Assembly (NCBI RefSeq): GCF_902497775.2
Contig: NZ_OZ024668.1
Location: 643,826 to 707,825 of the forward strand
Source: Pseudomonas fluorescens
Lineage (GTDB): Bacteria; Pseudomonadota; Gammaproteobacteria; Pseudomonadales; Pseudomonadaceae
Direction of reading: 5' to 3'
DNA: 64,000 nucleotides
Part shown: positions 55,288-63,975 of the stretch, one piece after another
Layout: every line of letters starts with the position of its first letter
How positions within the stretch are numbered: the first letter of the stretch is position 1
The notes under the pieces: model-generated
Told to the model about the DNA's origin: nothing
The model's database searches: none
Seen by the model: only the letters and a program-made list of their open reading frames with translations
Position numbers and translations under genes: made by a program

Positions 55288-55623
55288 TCAATGCAACCTG
55301 ACCCAGACACTTACCAACACCGTCGCTGCCACCAGCCAGGCCACGGCCGCCAGGGCCAGCGAAGCTTCCAGGCGCAGGCGATCGACCAGCAGGTACAGCG
55401 CTGCCAGGTAGACGAAGTAGGGGATGATCGACCACATGCCGAACAGGATGGTGGTCTTCAGGTCATCGAGCGATCGGCCCTTGCCGACAATGTAGTGGGC
55501 GATCAGCGCGAAGGTCGGGAACAACGGCACCAGGCCGGCAATGTAGTAGTTGCGGGTCTTCGCCAGGGCGGCAAGGATCACCACCACGGCAGCACCCAGG
55601 CAGGCTTTGAGTATCAGGTCCAC
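55288..55623 (-). CDS. glpM: GlpM-family inner-membrane protein
   Basis: 111 residues with four membrane segments (about 5-20, 25-47, 57-78, 88-106). The start LILKACLGAAVVVILAALAK and YYIAGLVPLFPTFALIAHYI are GlpM-type, a protein linked in P. aeruginosa to alginate production and glycerol metabolism genes. Function is not established. It lies 24 bases downstream of aauR in the same direction, so it may share that transcript. Confidence 0.85.
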   Translation of the reverse strand: MDLILKACLGAAVVVILAALAKTRNYYIAGLVPLFPTFALIAHYIVGKGRSLDDLKTTILFGMWSIIPYFVYLAALYLLVDRLRLEASLALAAVAWLVAATVLVSVWVRLH

Positions 55624-55647
55624 GTCTTGTCCCGTTTCAGCGGCTGG

Positions 55648-56973
55648 TCAGCCCAGGCCATACTTTTTCACTTTGTCGAACAGCGTGGTCTTGGCCATGC
55701 CCAGCTCCTGACTGGCCTGGCTGAGATTGCCGCCGGTGCGCTGCAGGGCATCGCTGAGCAAGTTGCGCTCGAACGCTTCGACCGCTTCGGCAAAGCCCAG
55801 CCCCTGGTTGGCGCTGGCCCCGGCCTTTTTGAAGGCGGGCAGACCCAGGGCATAGCGCTCGGCGACGTTGCGCAGTTCGCGCACGTTGCCTGGCCAGTCG
55901 TGGGCCATCAGTCGCGACAGGGTCTGGCTGTCCAGTTGCGGGGTCTCCCGGTCGAAGCGCAATGACGACTGCTGCAGGAAGTGCTCGAACAGTTGCAGGA
56001 TGTCTTCGCGGCGCTCGCGCAGCGGCGGCAGCTCCAGGGTCACCACGTTCAGGCGATAATACAGGTCGCTACGGAACTGCCCGCTCTGGCCCAGGGCGTC
56101 GAGGTCGGACTTGGTTGCGGCGATCACCCGGCAATCGACAGCAATGCTCTGGTTTGAGCCCAGGCGCTCCAGGGTCCGCTCCTGCAGCACGCGCAGCAGT
56201 TTGATCTGCAGGCTCAGTGGCATGCTTTCGACTTCGTCGAGGAACAGGGTGCCGCCGTTGGCGTGTTCGATCTTGCCGATCCGGCGCTTGCCGGCGCCGG
56301 TAAAGGCGTTGGCCTCGTGGCCGAAGATTTCGCTTTCGAACAGGTTTTCCGGCAGGCCGCCGCAGTTGAGCGCGACAAATGGCGCGCCCTGGCGGCGGCT
56401 GAAATCGTGCAGGCAACGGGCGACCAGTTCCTTGCCGGTACCGGTTTCGCCTTCGATCAGGACGTTGGCCGAGGTATCGGCGACGTTGGCGATCAGTTCG
56501 CGCAGATTCTGCATGGCCGGCGAGCGGCCGATGATCCGCCCCTCAAGCGTGCTCTGCCCGGCCAGTTGGCGGCGCAGGGCAAACACTTCGCGGGACAGGC
56601 CGCGTTGCTCCAGGGCGCGGCGTACCACTTCGACCAGGCGTTCCGGGGCAAAGGGCTTTTCCATGAAGTCGTAGGCGCCGTTGCGCATGGCACCGACCGC
56701 CATGTCGATGTCGCCGTGGCCGGTGATCAGCACCACTGGCAGGCTGCGGTCGCGGGCTTTCAGGCGGCTGAGCAGTTCCAGGCCATCGATGCCGGGCAGG
56801 CGGATATCGCTGACGACGATGCCGGCGAAGTCATCGCCGATGCGCTGCAGGGCTTCTTCGGCGCTGCCGACACCTTCGCAGGCGATGTCTTCCAGGGCCA
56901 GCGCCTGCTGGCAGCCGAGCAGCACATGCGGGTCGTCTTCGACGATCAGGACGGTAAGGGGCGCTTGGTTCAT
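55648..56973 (-). CDS. aauR: Sigma-54-dependent response regulator AauR
   Basis: 441 residues, NtrC/DctD type. The receiver domain has VEDDP and phospho-acceptor Asp56 (VVSDIRLPGIDGL); the AAA+ domain has Walker A GETGTGKE and Walker B GGTLFLDEVESM; the C-terminal Fis-type helix-turn-helix includes LSQASQELGMAKTTLFDKV. It controls use of acidic amino acids with AauS. The sigma-54 contact loop reads NAFTGA (FGHEANAFTGAGKRRIGK) and not the usual GAFTGA. It overlaps aauS by four bases. Confidence 0.9.
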   Translation of the reverse strand: MNQAPLTVLIVEDDPHVLLGCQQALALEDIACEGVGSAEEALQRIGDDFAGIVVSDIRLPGIDGLELLSRLKARDRSLPVVLITGHGDIDMAVGAMRNGAYDFMEKPFAPERLVEVVRRALEQRGLSREVFALRRQLAGQSTLEGRIIGRSPAMQNLRELIANVADTSANVLIEGETGTGKELVARCLHDFSRRQGAPFVALNCGGLPENLFESEIFGHEANAFTGAGKRRIGKIEHANGGTLFLDEVESMPLSLQIKLLRVLQERTLERLGSNQSIAVDCRVIAATKSDLDALGQSGQFRSDLYYRLNVVTLELPPLRERREDILQLFEHFLQQSSLRFDRETPQLDSQTLSRLMAHDWPGNVRELRNVAERYALGLPAFKKAGASANQGLGFAEAVEAFERNLLSDALQRTGGNLSQASQELGMAKTTLFDKVKKYGLG

Positions 56974-58877
56974 AGGGACTCGGCTGATTCTGTGGGGGCA
57001 TGGACCAGCGGCAGGCTGAGCACGAACGCGGTACCGCCCGTGGCGGGGTGTTCGACGCTGAGGCTGCCCTTGGCGGCGGCGGCGAGGCTGGCAGACAGGG
57101 TCAGGCCCAGGCCCAGGCCGTGCTCTCCTGGTTTGGTGGTGAAAAACGGTTCGAACAGGTGCTTGCGCGCTTCGTCATCGATGCCGTGACCGTTGTCGCG
57201 TACGCGCAGGCGGTACTTGTCGCCCTGCAGTTCGCCTTCCAGCCACAATTGCGGCATGGGTTGCGCGGCCATGGCATCGAGGGCGTTGCCGATCAGGTTG
57301 ACCAGGATCTGCTCCAGGCGGGTCTGGTCGATGGCCAGCTTCTGGTCTTCGTAGTTGCTGTGCAACTGCAGGTGACAGCCGGCGATGCGGTTGCCCAGCA
57401 CCTGCAGGCTGGCCTCGACAGCCTTGGCCAGCGAGGCCTTGCCGCTGTCTTCACCGCGGCGGGCGAAGGAGCGCAGACTGGCGGTGATGCGGCCCATGCG
57501 GTCGATCAGATCGTTCATGGTGCGCAGGTTGGTACTGACGGTTTCCAGCGCGCCGCGTTCGAGGAAGCGCACGCTGTTGCCCGACAAAGTGCGCAGGGCC
57601 GCCAGCGGTTGGTTCAGTTCGTGGGCGATGCTGGTCGACATCTGGCCGATGGCGGCCAGTTTGCCGGCCTGGACCAGTTCGTCCTGGGCGTGGCGCAGGG
57701 TCTGTTCGGCATGCCGGCGCTCGCGGATCTGGCCCTTGAGGCGCTCGTTGCTGGCACGCAGGTCGGCGGTGCGCTCGGCGATCTTGCGCTCCAACTGGCT
57801 GTTGGCCTCTTCCAGCGCTTCACGGGCGGCCAGGCGGGTGGCAATCACCTTGCGCCGTTCGTTCCAGGCGATCAGCAGGATCGCCAGCAAGGCAAAGGCC
57901 ACACCGACCAGGATGCCCTGGACCATGGATTCGCGGCGCAGGTCCTGCAAGGGCGTGAGCAGGGTGAAGTGCCAGGGCGTGTCGCTCAGGCGCCGGGTTT
58001 GCGCCAGATACGCCACTTCGCGGCGGCCATCGCCCAGCTCGGCATTGGCCGGAAAGCTCAGCTTCTCGACACCGTCGGCGATTTTCTCCCGCGACAGCGG
58101 CTCCAGTTCATTCAGCGGCCACCAGTAATACTGCAGGCTGCGCGCCAGACGCTCCTTGATCTCCGGGGTCAGCGGGCGCACCGACTTGAGCCGCCGCGCG
58201 GGGTCGCTGGAGAGGATGATGATGCCGTTCTCGTCGCTGACAAACGCTTCGAGACGGGCCCGTTGCCAGCGTTCCTCCATGGCTTCCAGGCGCACCTTGA
58301 TCACCGCCACGCCAATGATCTTGCCGTGTTCTTCCAGGCCGTGGGCAAGGAAGTAGCCCGGCTCGCCGGTGGTGCTGCCGATGCCGTAGAAGCGCCCGGG
58401 TTGACCGCGCACGGCGTCCTGGAAATAGGCGCGGAACGACAGGTCTTCGCCGAGGAAGCTGTCGACATCACGCCAGTTGCTGGTGGCCTGGACCCGGCCG
58501 GTGGTGTCGAGGACAAAGATCGCCCGGCTGCGACTGCGCCGGTTCAGGCCTTCAAGGTATTCGTTGACCGCCTGGCGGTGTTCGCCATCGGCTTCGGTGA
58601 GCAGGCTGGAAACGCTGTTTTCAAGCTCCAGCAAGCTCGGCAGGTAGGTGTACTTGCTGATCTCGCTCTCGACCGCGCGCGCGTGCAGCTCGAGCTGGCG
58701 CTCGCCGTTCTCGCTCAAGGTGCGGATGCCGTTGTGTTCGCTGATCATGAAGCCGGCCACGCCCAGGCCGATCATCAGCAGGATGATCAGTGGCGGTAAC
58801 AGCAGTTGGCGGATCAGACGGGGTTTCACGGCAAGGGCAGGCTTGGTAGGGCGAAAGAGCGTAGGGTCGCATTTCAT
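56970..58877 (-). CDS. aauS: Sensor histidine kinase AauS
   Basis: 635 residues, DctB-like. Membrane segments are at about 25-45 and near 330-350 (SMVQGILVGVAFALLAILLI), framing a periplasmic double-Cache-like sensor region with HDLxxRxxF-like elements and HGLEEHGKIIGVAVI. A coiled linker leads to phospho-acceptor His419 in TSIAHELNQPLAALRTLSG and an ATPase domain ending GLGLGLTLSASLA. I used ATG at 58877 (MKCDPTLFRPTKP); the frame is open to 58928. Senses glutamate or aspartate, most likely. Upstream is a strong hairpin that separates it from aatP. Confidence 0.9.
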   Translation of the reverse strand: MKCDPTLFRPTKPALAVKPRLIRQLLLPPLIILLMIGLGVAGFMISEHNGIRTLSENGERQLELHARAVESEISKYTYLPSLLELENSVSSLLTEADGEHRQAVNEYLEGLNRRSRSRAIFVLDTTGRVQATSNWRDVDSFLGEDLSFRAYFQDAVRGQPGRFYGIGSTTGEPGYFLAHGLEEHGKIIGVAVIKVRLEAMEERWQRARLEAFVSDENGIIILSSDPARRLKSVRPLTPEIKERLARSLQYYWWPLNELEPLSREKIADGVEKLSFPANAELGDGRREVAYLAQTRRLSDTPWHFTLLTPLQDLRRESMVQGILVGVAFALLAILLIAWNERRKVIATRLAAREALEEANSQLERKIAERTADLRASNERLKGQIRERRHAEQTLRHAQDELVQAGKLAAIGQMSTSIAHELNQPLAALRTLSGNSVRFLERGALETVSTNLRTMNDLIDRMGRITASLRSFARRGEDSGKASLAKAVEASLQVLGNRIAGCHLQLHSNYEDQKLAIDQTRLEQILVNLIGNALDAMAAQPMPQLWLEGELQGDKYRLRVRDNGHGIDDEARKHLFEPFFTTKPGEHGLGLGLTLSASLAAAAKGSLSVEHPATGGTAFVLSLPLVHAPTESAESL

Positions 58878-58897
58878 CACAGTAGCCCGGTAACTAA

Positions 58898-58937
58898 CAG
58901 CGCTGCCTGCCCGGCATACACCGGACAAGCAGCGCTG
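58898..58937 (-). terminator. Hairpin between aatP and aauS
   Basis: Arms CAGCGCTGCCTGCCCGG (58898-58914) and CCGGACAAGCAGCGCTG (58921-58937), giving a 17-base-pair stem with two G-U pairs in the leftward mRNA. It lies 5 bases beyond the aatP stop. It may end most transporter transcripts and lower read-through into aauS. Confidence 0.65.
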
Positions 58938-58942
58938 TGACC

Positions 58943-59677
58943 TCAGTGTTGCAGGATCTTGCTGAGGAAGTGCTGGGTACGCTCGTCGCGCACGCTCTGG
59001 TCACCAAAGAACTCTTCTTTGGTGCAGTCTTCGATGATGTTGCCCTTGTCCATGAAGATTACCCGGTTGGCAACCTTGCGGGCGAAGCCCATTTCATGGG
59101 TTACGCACATCATGGTCATGCCTTCGTTGGCCAGCTGGACCATGACATCCAGCACTTCGCTGACCATTTCCGGGTCCAGTGCCGAGGTCGGTTCGTCGAA
59201 CAGCATGACGATCGGGTCCATGGCCAGGGCGCGGGCAATCGCCACACGCTGTTGCTGACCACCGGACAGTTGCCCCGGGTGCTTCTTGGCGTGGGCGCTG
59301 AGACCGACGCGCTCAAGCAGGGCCAGGCCCTTCTTGGTCGCTTCGGCTTCGCTGCGGCCCAATACCTTGCGCTGGGCAATGGTCAGGTTCTCGGTGATGG
59401 TCAGGTGCGGGAACAGTTCGAAGTGCTGGAACACCATGCCGACCCGCGAGCGCAGCTTGGGCAGGTTGGTCTTGGGGTCGGCAATCGAGGTGCCGTCGAC
59501 GATGATGTCACCCTTCTGGAAGGGTTCCAGAGCGTTGACGCACTTGATCAGGGTCGATTTGCCCGAGCCCGACGGGCCGCAGACGACAACCACTTCGCCT
59601 TTCTTGACCTCGGTGTTGCAGTCGGTCAGAACCTGGAAGTCCCCGTACCACTTGTTGACGTTCTTGATGGAGATCAT
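58943..59677 (-). CDS. aatP: Glutamate/aspartate ABC transporter ATP-binding protein
   Basis: 244 residues: Walker [10 protein letters not shown], signature [15 protein letters not shown], Walker [13 protein letters not shown] and the His in CVTHEMGFA. Provides energy for uptake of acidic amino acids with AatQ and AatM in the inner membrane. It overlaps aatM by four bases and is the last gene of aatJQMP. Highly similar to GltL/GlnQ-type subunits, so a glutamine or polar amino acid system would be the alternative, but the aauRS neighbours favour glutamate/aspartate. Confidence 0.93.
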   Translation of the reverse strand: MISIKNVNKWYGDFQVLTDCNTEVKKGEVVVVCGPSGSGKSTLIKCVNALEPFQKGDIIVDGTSIADPKTNLPKLRSRVGMVFQHFELFPHLTITENLTIAQRKVLGRSEAEATKKGLALLERVGLSAHAKKHPGQLSGGQQQRVAIARALAMDPIVMLFDEPTSALDPEMVSEVLDVMVQLANEGMTMMCVTHEMGFARKVANRVIFMDKGNIIEDCTKEEFFGDQSVRDERTQHFLSKILQH

Positions 59678-60339
59678 ACGGTTATCCTTTTCTGCAGACG
59701 CTTGACCAGGAAGGAAGCGGAGAAGCTGATGACGAAGTACACGGCGCCGGCAAATACCAGGAACTCGTTGGAGCGCCCGATGATGTCGCCACTGGCCCGT
59801 GCCGAGTTGAGGAAGTCGACCAGGCCGACGGTGTAGACCAGCGAGGTGTCCTGGAACAGGATGATGCTCTGCTGCAGCAGCAGCGGAGTCATCTTGCGAA
59901 AGGCCTGGGGCAGGATGATCAGGCGCATGGTCTGGCCGTAGGTCATGCCCAGGGCCTGGGCGGCGCCCATCTGGCCCTTGGAGATCGACTGCACGCCGGC
60001 GCGGACGATTTCACAGAAATACGCCGCCTCGAACATCATGAACGCCACGACGCAGGAGGTGAACGCCCCGATCGGGGTGTCTTCGCCGGTGATCCAGCGC
60101 AGCACGAATGGCACCGCCAGGTAGAACCAGGTGATCACCAGCAGCAGCGGGATGGAACGGAAGTAGTTGACGTAGGCGCCGGCCACATTCGCCAGCAGCT
60201 TGCTTGACGACAGGCGCATCAGCGCCAGGATGGTGCCAAGCACGATACCGCCGACAACACCCATGACCATCAGCTGCAGGGTCATGACCATGCCATTCCA
60301 CAGGCCCGGCAGGGCAGGGATGATTCCACTGAAGTCCAT
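59674..60339 (-). CDS. aatM: Glutamate/aspartate ABC transporter permease AatM
   Basis: 221 residues with five membrane segments of the HisM/GltK type ([40 protein letters not shown]). The cytoplasmic coupling loop reads [32 protein letters not shown], containing the EAA-type motif. It forms a heterodimer with AatQ; their frames abut at 60339 with a one-base overlap. Confidence 0.92.
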   Translation of the reverse strand: MDFSGIIPALPGLWNGMVMTLQLMVMGVVGGIVLGTILALMRLSSSKLLANVAGAYVNYFRSIPLLLVITWFYLAVPFVLRWITGEDTPIGAFTSCVVAFMMFEAAYFCEIVRAGVQSISKGQMGAAQALGMTYGQTMRLIILPQAFRKMTPLLLQQSIILFQDTSLVYTVGLVDFLNSARASGDIIGRSNEFLVFAGAVYFVISFSASFLVKRLQKRITV

Positions 60340-61085
60340 TATTTACCTCCCACGGAGATCAGGCCGGGCACGGCGACTTTCTTCTCGACCAGGCGCATCA
60401 GCAACATCAGGCCCATGTTCAGGGTGAAGTAGATCAGGGTTGCCAGGGTGAAGGCTTCAAACAGGTTGGCCGAGAACTCGGCGGTCTGTTTGGTTTGCGC
60501 CAGCAACTCCATCAGACCGATCAGCGAGGCCACCGAGGAGTTCTTGAATACGTTCAAGAATTCCGAAGTAAGCGGCGGAATAATGATCCGGTAGGCTTGC
60601 GGCAGCAGCACGTTCCAGTACACCTGCGGCAGGCTGAAGCCCATGGCGCGGGCGGCGGCTTCCTGGCCGCGCGGCAGTGCCTGGATACCGGTACGCACCT
60701 GTTCGCAGACCCGCGCCGCGGTGAACAGGCCCAGGCAGACGATCACGCTGATCAGCGCCGAGGTGGTCGGGTTGAGATCTTGCTTGTACCACTCCTGCAG
60801 GTTCTCTGGCAGCAGGTCGGGCACCAGGAAGTACCAGATGAACAGCTGCACCAGCAGCGGTACGTTACGAAAGAGTTCCACATAAGCGGTGGCTATCCCC
60901 GATACCAGACGGTTCGGGACAGTACGCATGACGCCGAGTACCGAACCCAGCAGCAATGCGATGATCCAGGCGGCGATGGCAATGGCGATGGTCCAGCCCA
61001 GGCCGGTGATATACCAGTCCAGATAGGTTTCGCTGCCCACGCCAGTGGACTTGAAGAATACGCCCCAGTCCCAGTTGTAATTCAT
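60339..61085 (-). CDS. aatQ: Glutamate/aspartate ABC transporter permease AatQ
   Basis: 248 residues with five membrane segments (for example TIAIAIAAWIIALLLGSVLG, YVELFRNVPLLVQLFIWYFL) and the coupling loop ARAMGFSLPQVYWNVLLPQA. The N-terminal NYNWDWGVFFKSTG is GltJ-like. It partners AatM. Its start follows a leader hairpin at 61130-61158 that lies between the binding-protein gene and the permease genes. Confidence 0.92.
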   Translation of the reverse strand: MNYNWDWGVFFKSTGVGSETYLDWYITGLGWTIAIAIAAWIIALLLGSVLGVMRTVPNRLVSGIATAYVELFRNVPLLVQLFIWYFLVPDLLPENLQEWYKQDLNPTTSALISVIVCLGLFTAARVCEQVRTGIQALPRGQEAAARAMGFSLPQVYWNVLLPQAYRIIIPPLTSEFLNVFKNSSVASLIGLMELLAQTKQTAEFSANLFEAFTLATLIYFTLNMGLMLLMRLVEKKVAVPGLISVGGK

Positions 61086-61129
61086 CGGGATCTCCCCTCA
61101 GATCAGTTGTTTCACGGGCACCTTCGAGC

Positions 61130-61158
61130 ATCCGGGGGCGCAAGGCGCCCTCGGATGA
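61130..61158 (-). other. Intercistronic hairpin between aatJ and aatQ
   Basis: Arms CATCCGGGGGCGC (61130-61142) and GCGCCCTCGGATG (61146-61158), loop AAG, one mismatch. Such stems between a binding-protein gene and its permeases commonly keep the first gene's message abundant. No T-run follows. Confidence 0.7.
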
Positions 61159-61184
61159 AAGGTTAGACACTAACTAGCTGGGGA

Positions 61185-62117
61185 TCAGGACTTCTTTTCG
61201 TCTGCAGCTTTGTCGGTAGGATTGGCGATCAACGCCTTGAGCTCGTCGCTCATCGGGAACTGCAGGTTCAGGCCTTTAGGTGGGACAGGCTGGTTGAACC
61301 ACTTGTCGTAGATCTTGTTGATCTCGCCCGACTTGTAGAGGCCGACAATGGCCTTGTCGACCGCTGCCTTGAACGCCGGGTCGTCTTTGCGGACCATGCA
61401 GCCATAGATTTCATAGGACTGCGGGGTGCCGACGATGGCCCAGCCTTTGGGGTTCTTGGCCTTGGCCATTTCACCGGCGAGCAGGGCGTCGTCCATCATG
61501 AATGCCACGGCACGGCCGGACTCAAGCATCTGGAACGACTCGCCATGGTCCTTGGCAGAGATGACGTTCATCTTCATCTGCTTGTCGGCGTTCATGGCCT
61601 TGAGGATGCGCTCGGAGGTGGTACCGGCGGTGGTGACCACGTTCTTGCCGGCCAGATCCGCGAAGTCCTTGTACTTGGCGTTTTCCGGCTTGCCGTCTTC
61701 TGCTTTGGTCAGCAGGCGGGTACCGACTTCGAAGATGCCGACCGAGAAGGCAACCTGCTGCTGACGCTCGACGTTGTTGGTGGTCGAGCCACACTCGACG
61801 TCAACGGTGCCGTTCTGTACCAGCGGGATACGGGTCTGGGAAGTGACGAGGTTGTATTTGACCTTCAGGTCTGGCTTGTTCAGGTCCTTTTTCAGGGCCT
61901 CGACGATTGCCAGTTGGATGTCATGGGAGTAACCGACGGGTTTGCCCGAAGCGTCGGCGATGTAGGAGAACGGAATGGAAGCGTCGCGGTGCCCCAGGGT
62001 AATGGTGCCCGACTCGTTGATCTTTTTCAGGGTGCCGGTCAGTTCGGCAGCGAAGGCTGGCGTGCTGATCAAAGCGGCCGCAACAGCGGCGCCCAACAGA
62101 TGGGGAACGATACGCAT
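61185..62117 (-). CDS. aatJ: Glutamate/aspartate periplasmic binding protein
   Basis: 310 residues. The signal peptide (MRIVPHLLGAAVAAALISTP, cleavage after AFA) precedes a type II periplasmic binding domain: GTLKKINESGTITLGHRDAS, IPFSYIADASGKPVGYSHDI and GTVDVECGSTTNNVERQQQV, which are family 3 patterns of GltI proteins. I used ATG at 62117 with GAGGAAA upstream; the frame is open to 62237 but has no start support. It binds glutamate and aspartate for AatQMP and is the likely reporter to AauS. Its promoter is sigma-54-type. Confidence 0.94.
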   Translation of the reverse strand: MRIVPHLLGAAVAAALISTPAFAAELTGTLKKINESGTITLGHRDASIPFSYIADASGKPVGYSHDIQLAIVEALKKDLNKPDLKVKYNLVTSQTRIPLVQNGTVDVECGSTTNNVERQQQVAFSVGIFEVGTRLLTKAEDGKPENAKYKDFADLAGKNVVTTAGTTSERILKAMNADKQMKMNVISAKDHGESFQMLESGRAVAFMMDDALLAGEMAKAKNPKGWAIVGTPQSYEIYGCMVRKDDPAFKAAVDKAIVGLYKSGEINKIYDKWFNQPVPPKGLNLQFPMSDELKALIANPTDKAADEKKS

Positions 62118-62220
62118 CAAAATTTCCTCGACGTTGTTTTTTTTATGGAGCCGTTGGCGGGCTCTTTCGTTCAGCGAACACTGCAATGAAGCGGTTTGCG
62201 CATTCGGGTACTGAGTGTAG

Positions 62221-62237
62221 AGCATGACTCGTGCCAA
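62221..62237 (-). promoter_or_regulatory. Sigma-54 promoter of aatJQMP
   Basis: Minus strand: TTGGCACGAGTCATGCT, matching YTGGCACGrNNNTTGCW except at one position. It lies about 104 bases upstream of the aatJ ATG, so the leader would be roughly 90 bases. Fits control by the sigma-54 activator AauR. Confidence 0.8.
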
Positions 62238-62344
62238 GCCCTGATTTCGATCATAACGCCATGAAAAACCGGGGGATTAATTTTTTTTGACGATGTGCGG
62301 AAGGTAGGGTTCGTCCGGGTGGCCGAATGAGGCGGGGCTTTTCG

Positions 62345-62358
62345 TTCGGAAAACCGAC
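62345..62358 (-). promoter_or_regulatory. Candidate AauR upstream activator site
   Basis: TTCGGAAAACCGAC, one base from the reported AauR motif TTCGGnnnnCCGAA, about 110 bases upstream of the sigma-54 promoter, which is a normal distance for an enhancer site. A looser pair of arms TTCG/CGAA with a longer spacer lies at 62311-62328. The rest of the 62118-62436 gap is AT-rich promoter DNA and the REP element below. Confidence 0.6.
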
Positions 62359-62374
62359 TAATTGCGCTCGTCGT

Positions 62375-62419
62375 GGGGCAAGCCCACTCCTACCCTATTT
62401 GTAGGAGCGGGCCTGCCCC
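62375..62419. repeat. Paired REP element between glpD and aatJ
   Basis: Arms GGGGCAAGCCCACTCCTAC (62375-62393) and GTAGGAGCGGGCCTGCCCC (62401-62419), 19 bases each with two wobble positions and a 7-base loop. It lies 17 bases downstream of the glpD stop and may terminate glpD transcription before the aat control region. Confidence 0.8.
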
Positions 62420-62436
62420 GCGATGCTTGTCGGCTA

Positions 62437-63975
62437 CTAGGCAGCCTGCACGCGTGTGCGGTTCAGTTCCAGGCGTTGAAGGTACTCCTGCAATGCCTGT
62501 TGCTCAGCTGGGGTGGTGAACAGGCCCAGCTTGCTGCGGCGCCAGAGGATATCGTCGGCATTCACCGCCCATTCCTCGCTGCACAGGTAGTCCACTTCAC
62601 GGGTGAACAAGCCGCCACCAATGGCTTCGCCCAGGTCTTCCGGGCCCTGTACGCCTTCCAGCAGGCGCCAGACGCGGCTGCCGTAGGTGCGTGCCCAACG
62701 CTTGGCGATTTCGGCCGGCAACCAGCCACAGCGGGCCAGGAGGGCATCGACCAGCGCCTGTGGGGTACTCATGTCTTCACCGCCCGGCAGTGGCGCGGTG
62801 GCAGTCCAGCTGCCGCGCATCTGGGTGAAGAACGGCGCCAGTTCCGCCATGGCCGACTCGGCCAGTTTGCGGTAGGTAGTCAGTTTGCCGCCGAACACCG
62901 ACAGCAGCGGCGCTTCGCCGGTGCTGGCCGACAGTGCCAGGGTGTAATCGCGGGTGACGGCCGACGGGTTGTCCGATTCGTCGTTGCACAGCGGGCGAAC
63001 ACCGGAGTAGGTGTGGAGGATATCGGCACGGCTGAGCTGGTGATTGAAATGCTCGTTGACCACTTTGAGCAGGTAATCGGTCTCGCCCTCGGTGATTGCC
63101 ACTTTGGCCGGGTCGCCGGTGTATTCGCGGTCGGTGGTGCCGATCAGGGTAAAGCGTTCCAGGTACGGAATGGCGAAGACGATGCGTTGGTCTTCGTTCT
63201 GCAGGATGTAGGCATGTTCGCCGTCATACAGCTTCGGCACGATCAGGTGGCTGCCCTGAATCAGGCGGATACCGTACGGTGCGTCGAGTTTGAGATCGTC
63301 CTGGATGAACTTGGCTACCCATGGGCCTGCCGCATTGACCAGGGCGCGGGCCTGGATCGACTGTTGGCTGCCGTCGGCGTTTTCCAGCTGCACGTTCCAC
63401 ACCCCATCGACCCGGCAGGCGCTGATGCAGCGCGTGCGGGTACGAATATCGGCGCCTTTTTCACGGGCGGCCATGGCGTTGAGCACCACCAGGCGGGCGT
63501 CGTCCACGGCGCAGTCGGCGTATTCGAAACCGCGGGTGATCGCAGGCTTGAGCGGGTTGCCCGGGCCGAAACGCAGGCTGTTGGAGGCGCCGAGCTGCTT
63601 GCGCTTGCCCAGGTGATCGTAAAGGAACAGGCCGGCGCGGATCATCCAGGCCGGGCGCAGGTGCGGGCGATGCGGCAGCACGAAGCGCATAGGCTTGACG
63701 ATATGTGGCGCCTTGGCCAGCAGCACTTCGCGCTCAGCCAGGGCTTCGCGCACCAAGCGGAATTCGTAATGTTCGAGGTAGCGCAGGCCACCGTGGATCA
63801 GCTTGCTGCTGGCCGAGGAGGTGTGGCTGGCCAGGTCGTCCTTTTCGCAAAGGAACACTGAAAGACCGCGTCCGGCTGCATCGGCGGCAATCCCCACACC
63901 GTTGATGCCGCCGCCGATTACGGCGAGGTCATAGATTTCGGCAAGGGCGGGCGATGGCAAGCTGGATTGGGACAC
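62437..63975 (-). CDS. glpD: Aerobic glycerol-3-phosphate dehydrogenase
   Basis: 512 residues. Oxidises glycerol 3-phosphate to dihydroxyacetone phosphate at the inner membrane and feeds electrons to ubiquinone. FAD-binding motif YDLAVIGGGINGVGIAADAA near residue 15, SSKLIHGGLRYLEHYEF and the DAR-type C-terminal domain (GVRPLCNDESDNPSAVTRDY, YLCSEEWAVNADDILWRRSK) are all present. The start ATG at 63975 is within the window and its GGAGGC ribosome binding site is visible. Its regulator glpR would be upstream, beyond the edge. Confidence 0.96.
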   Translation of the reverse strand: MSQSSLPSPALAEIYDLAVIGGGINGVGIAADAAGRGLSVFLCEKDDLASHTSSASSKLIHGGLRYLEHYEFRLVREALAEREVLLAKAPHIVKPMRFVLPHRPHLRPAWMIRAGLFLYDHLGKRKQLGASNSLRFGPGNPLKPAITRGFEYADCAVDDARLVVLNAMAAREKGADIRTRTRCISACRVDGVWNVQLENADGSQQSIQARALVNAAGPWVAKFIQDDLKLDAPYGIRLIQGSHLIVPKLYDGEHAYILQNEDQRIVFAIPYLERFTLIGTTDREYTGDPAKVAITEGETDYLLKVVNEHFNHQLSRADILHTYSGVRPLCNDESDNPSAVTRDYTLALSASTGEAPLLSVFGGKLTTYRKLAESAMAELAPFFTQMRGSWTATAPLPGGEDMSTPQALVDALLARCGWLPAEIAKRWARTYGSRVWRLLEGVQGPEDLGEAIGGGLFTREVDYLCSEEWAVNADDILWRRSKLGLFTTPAEQQALQEYLQRLELNRTRVQAA

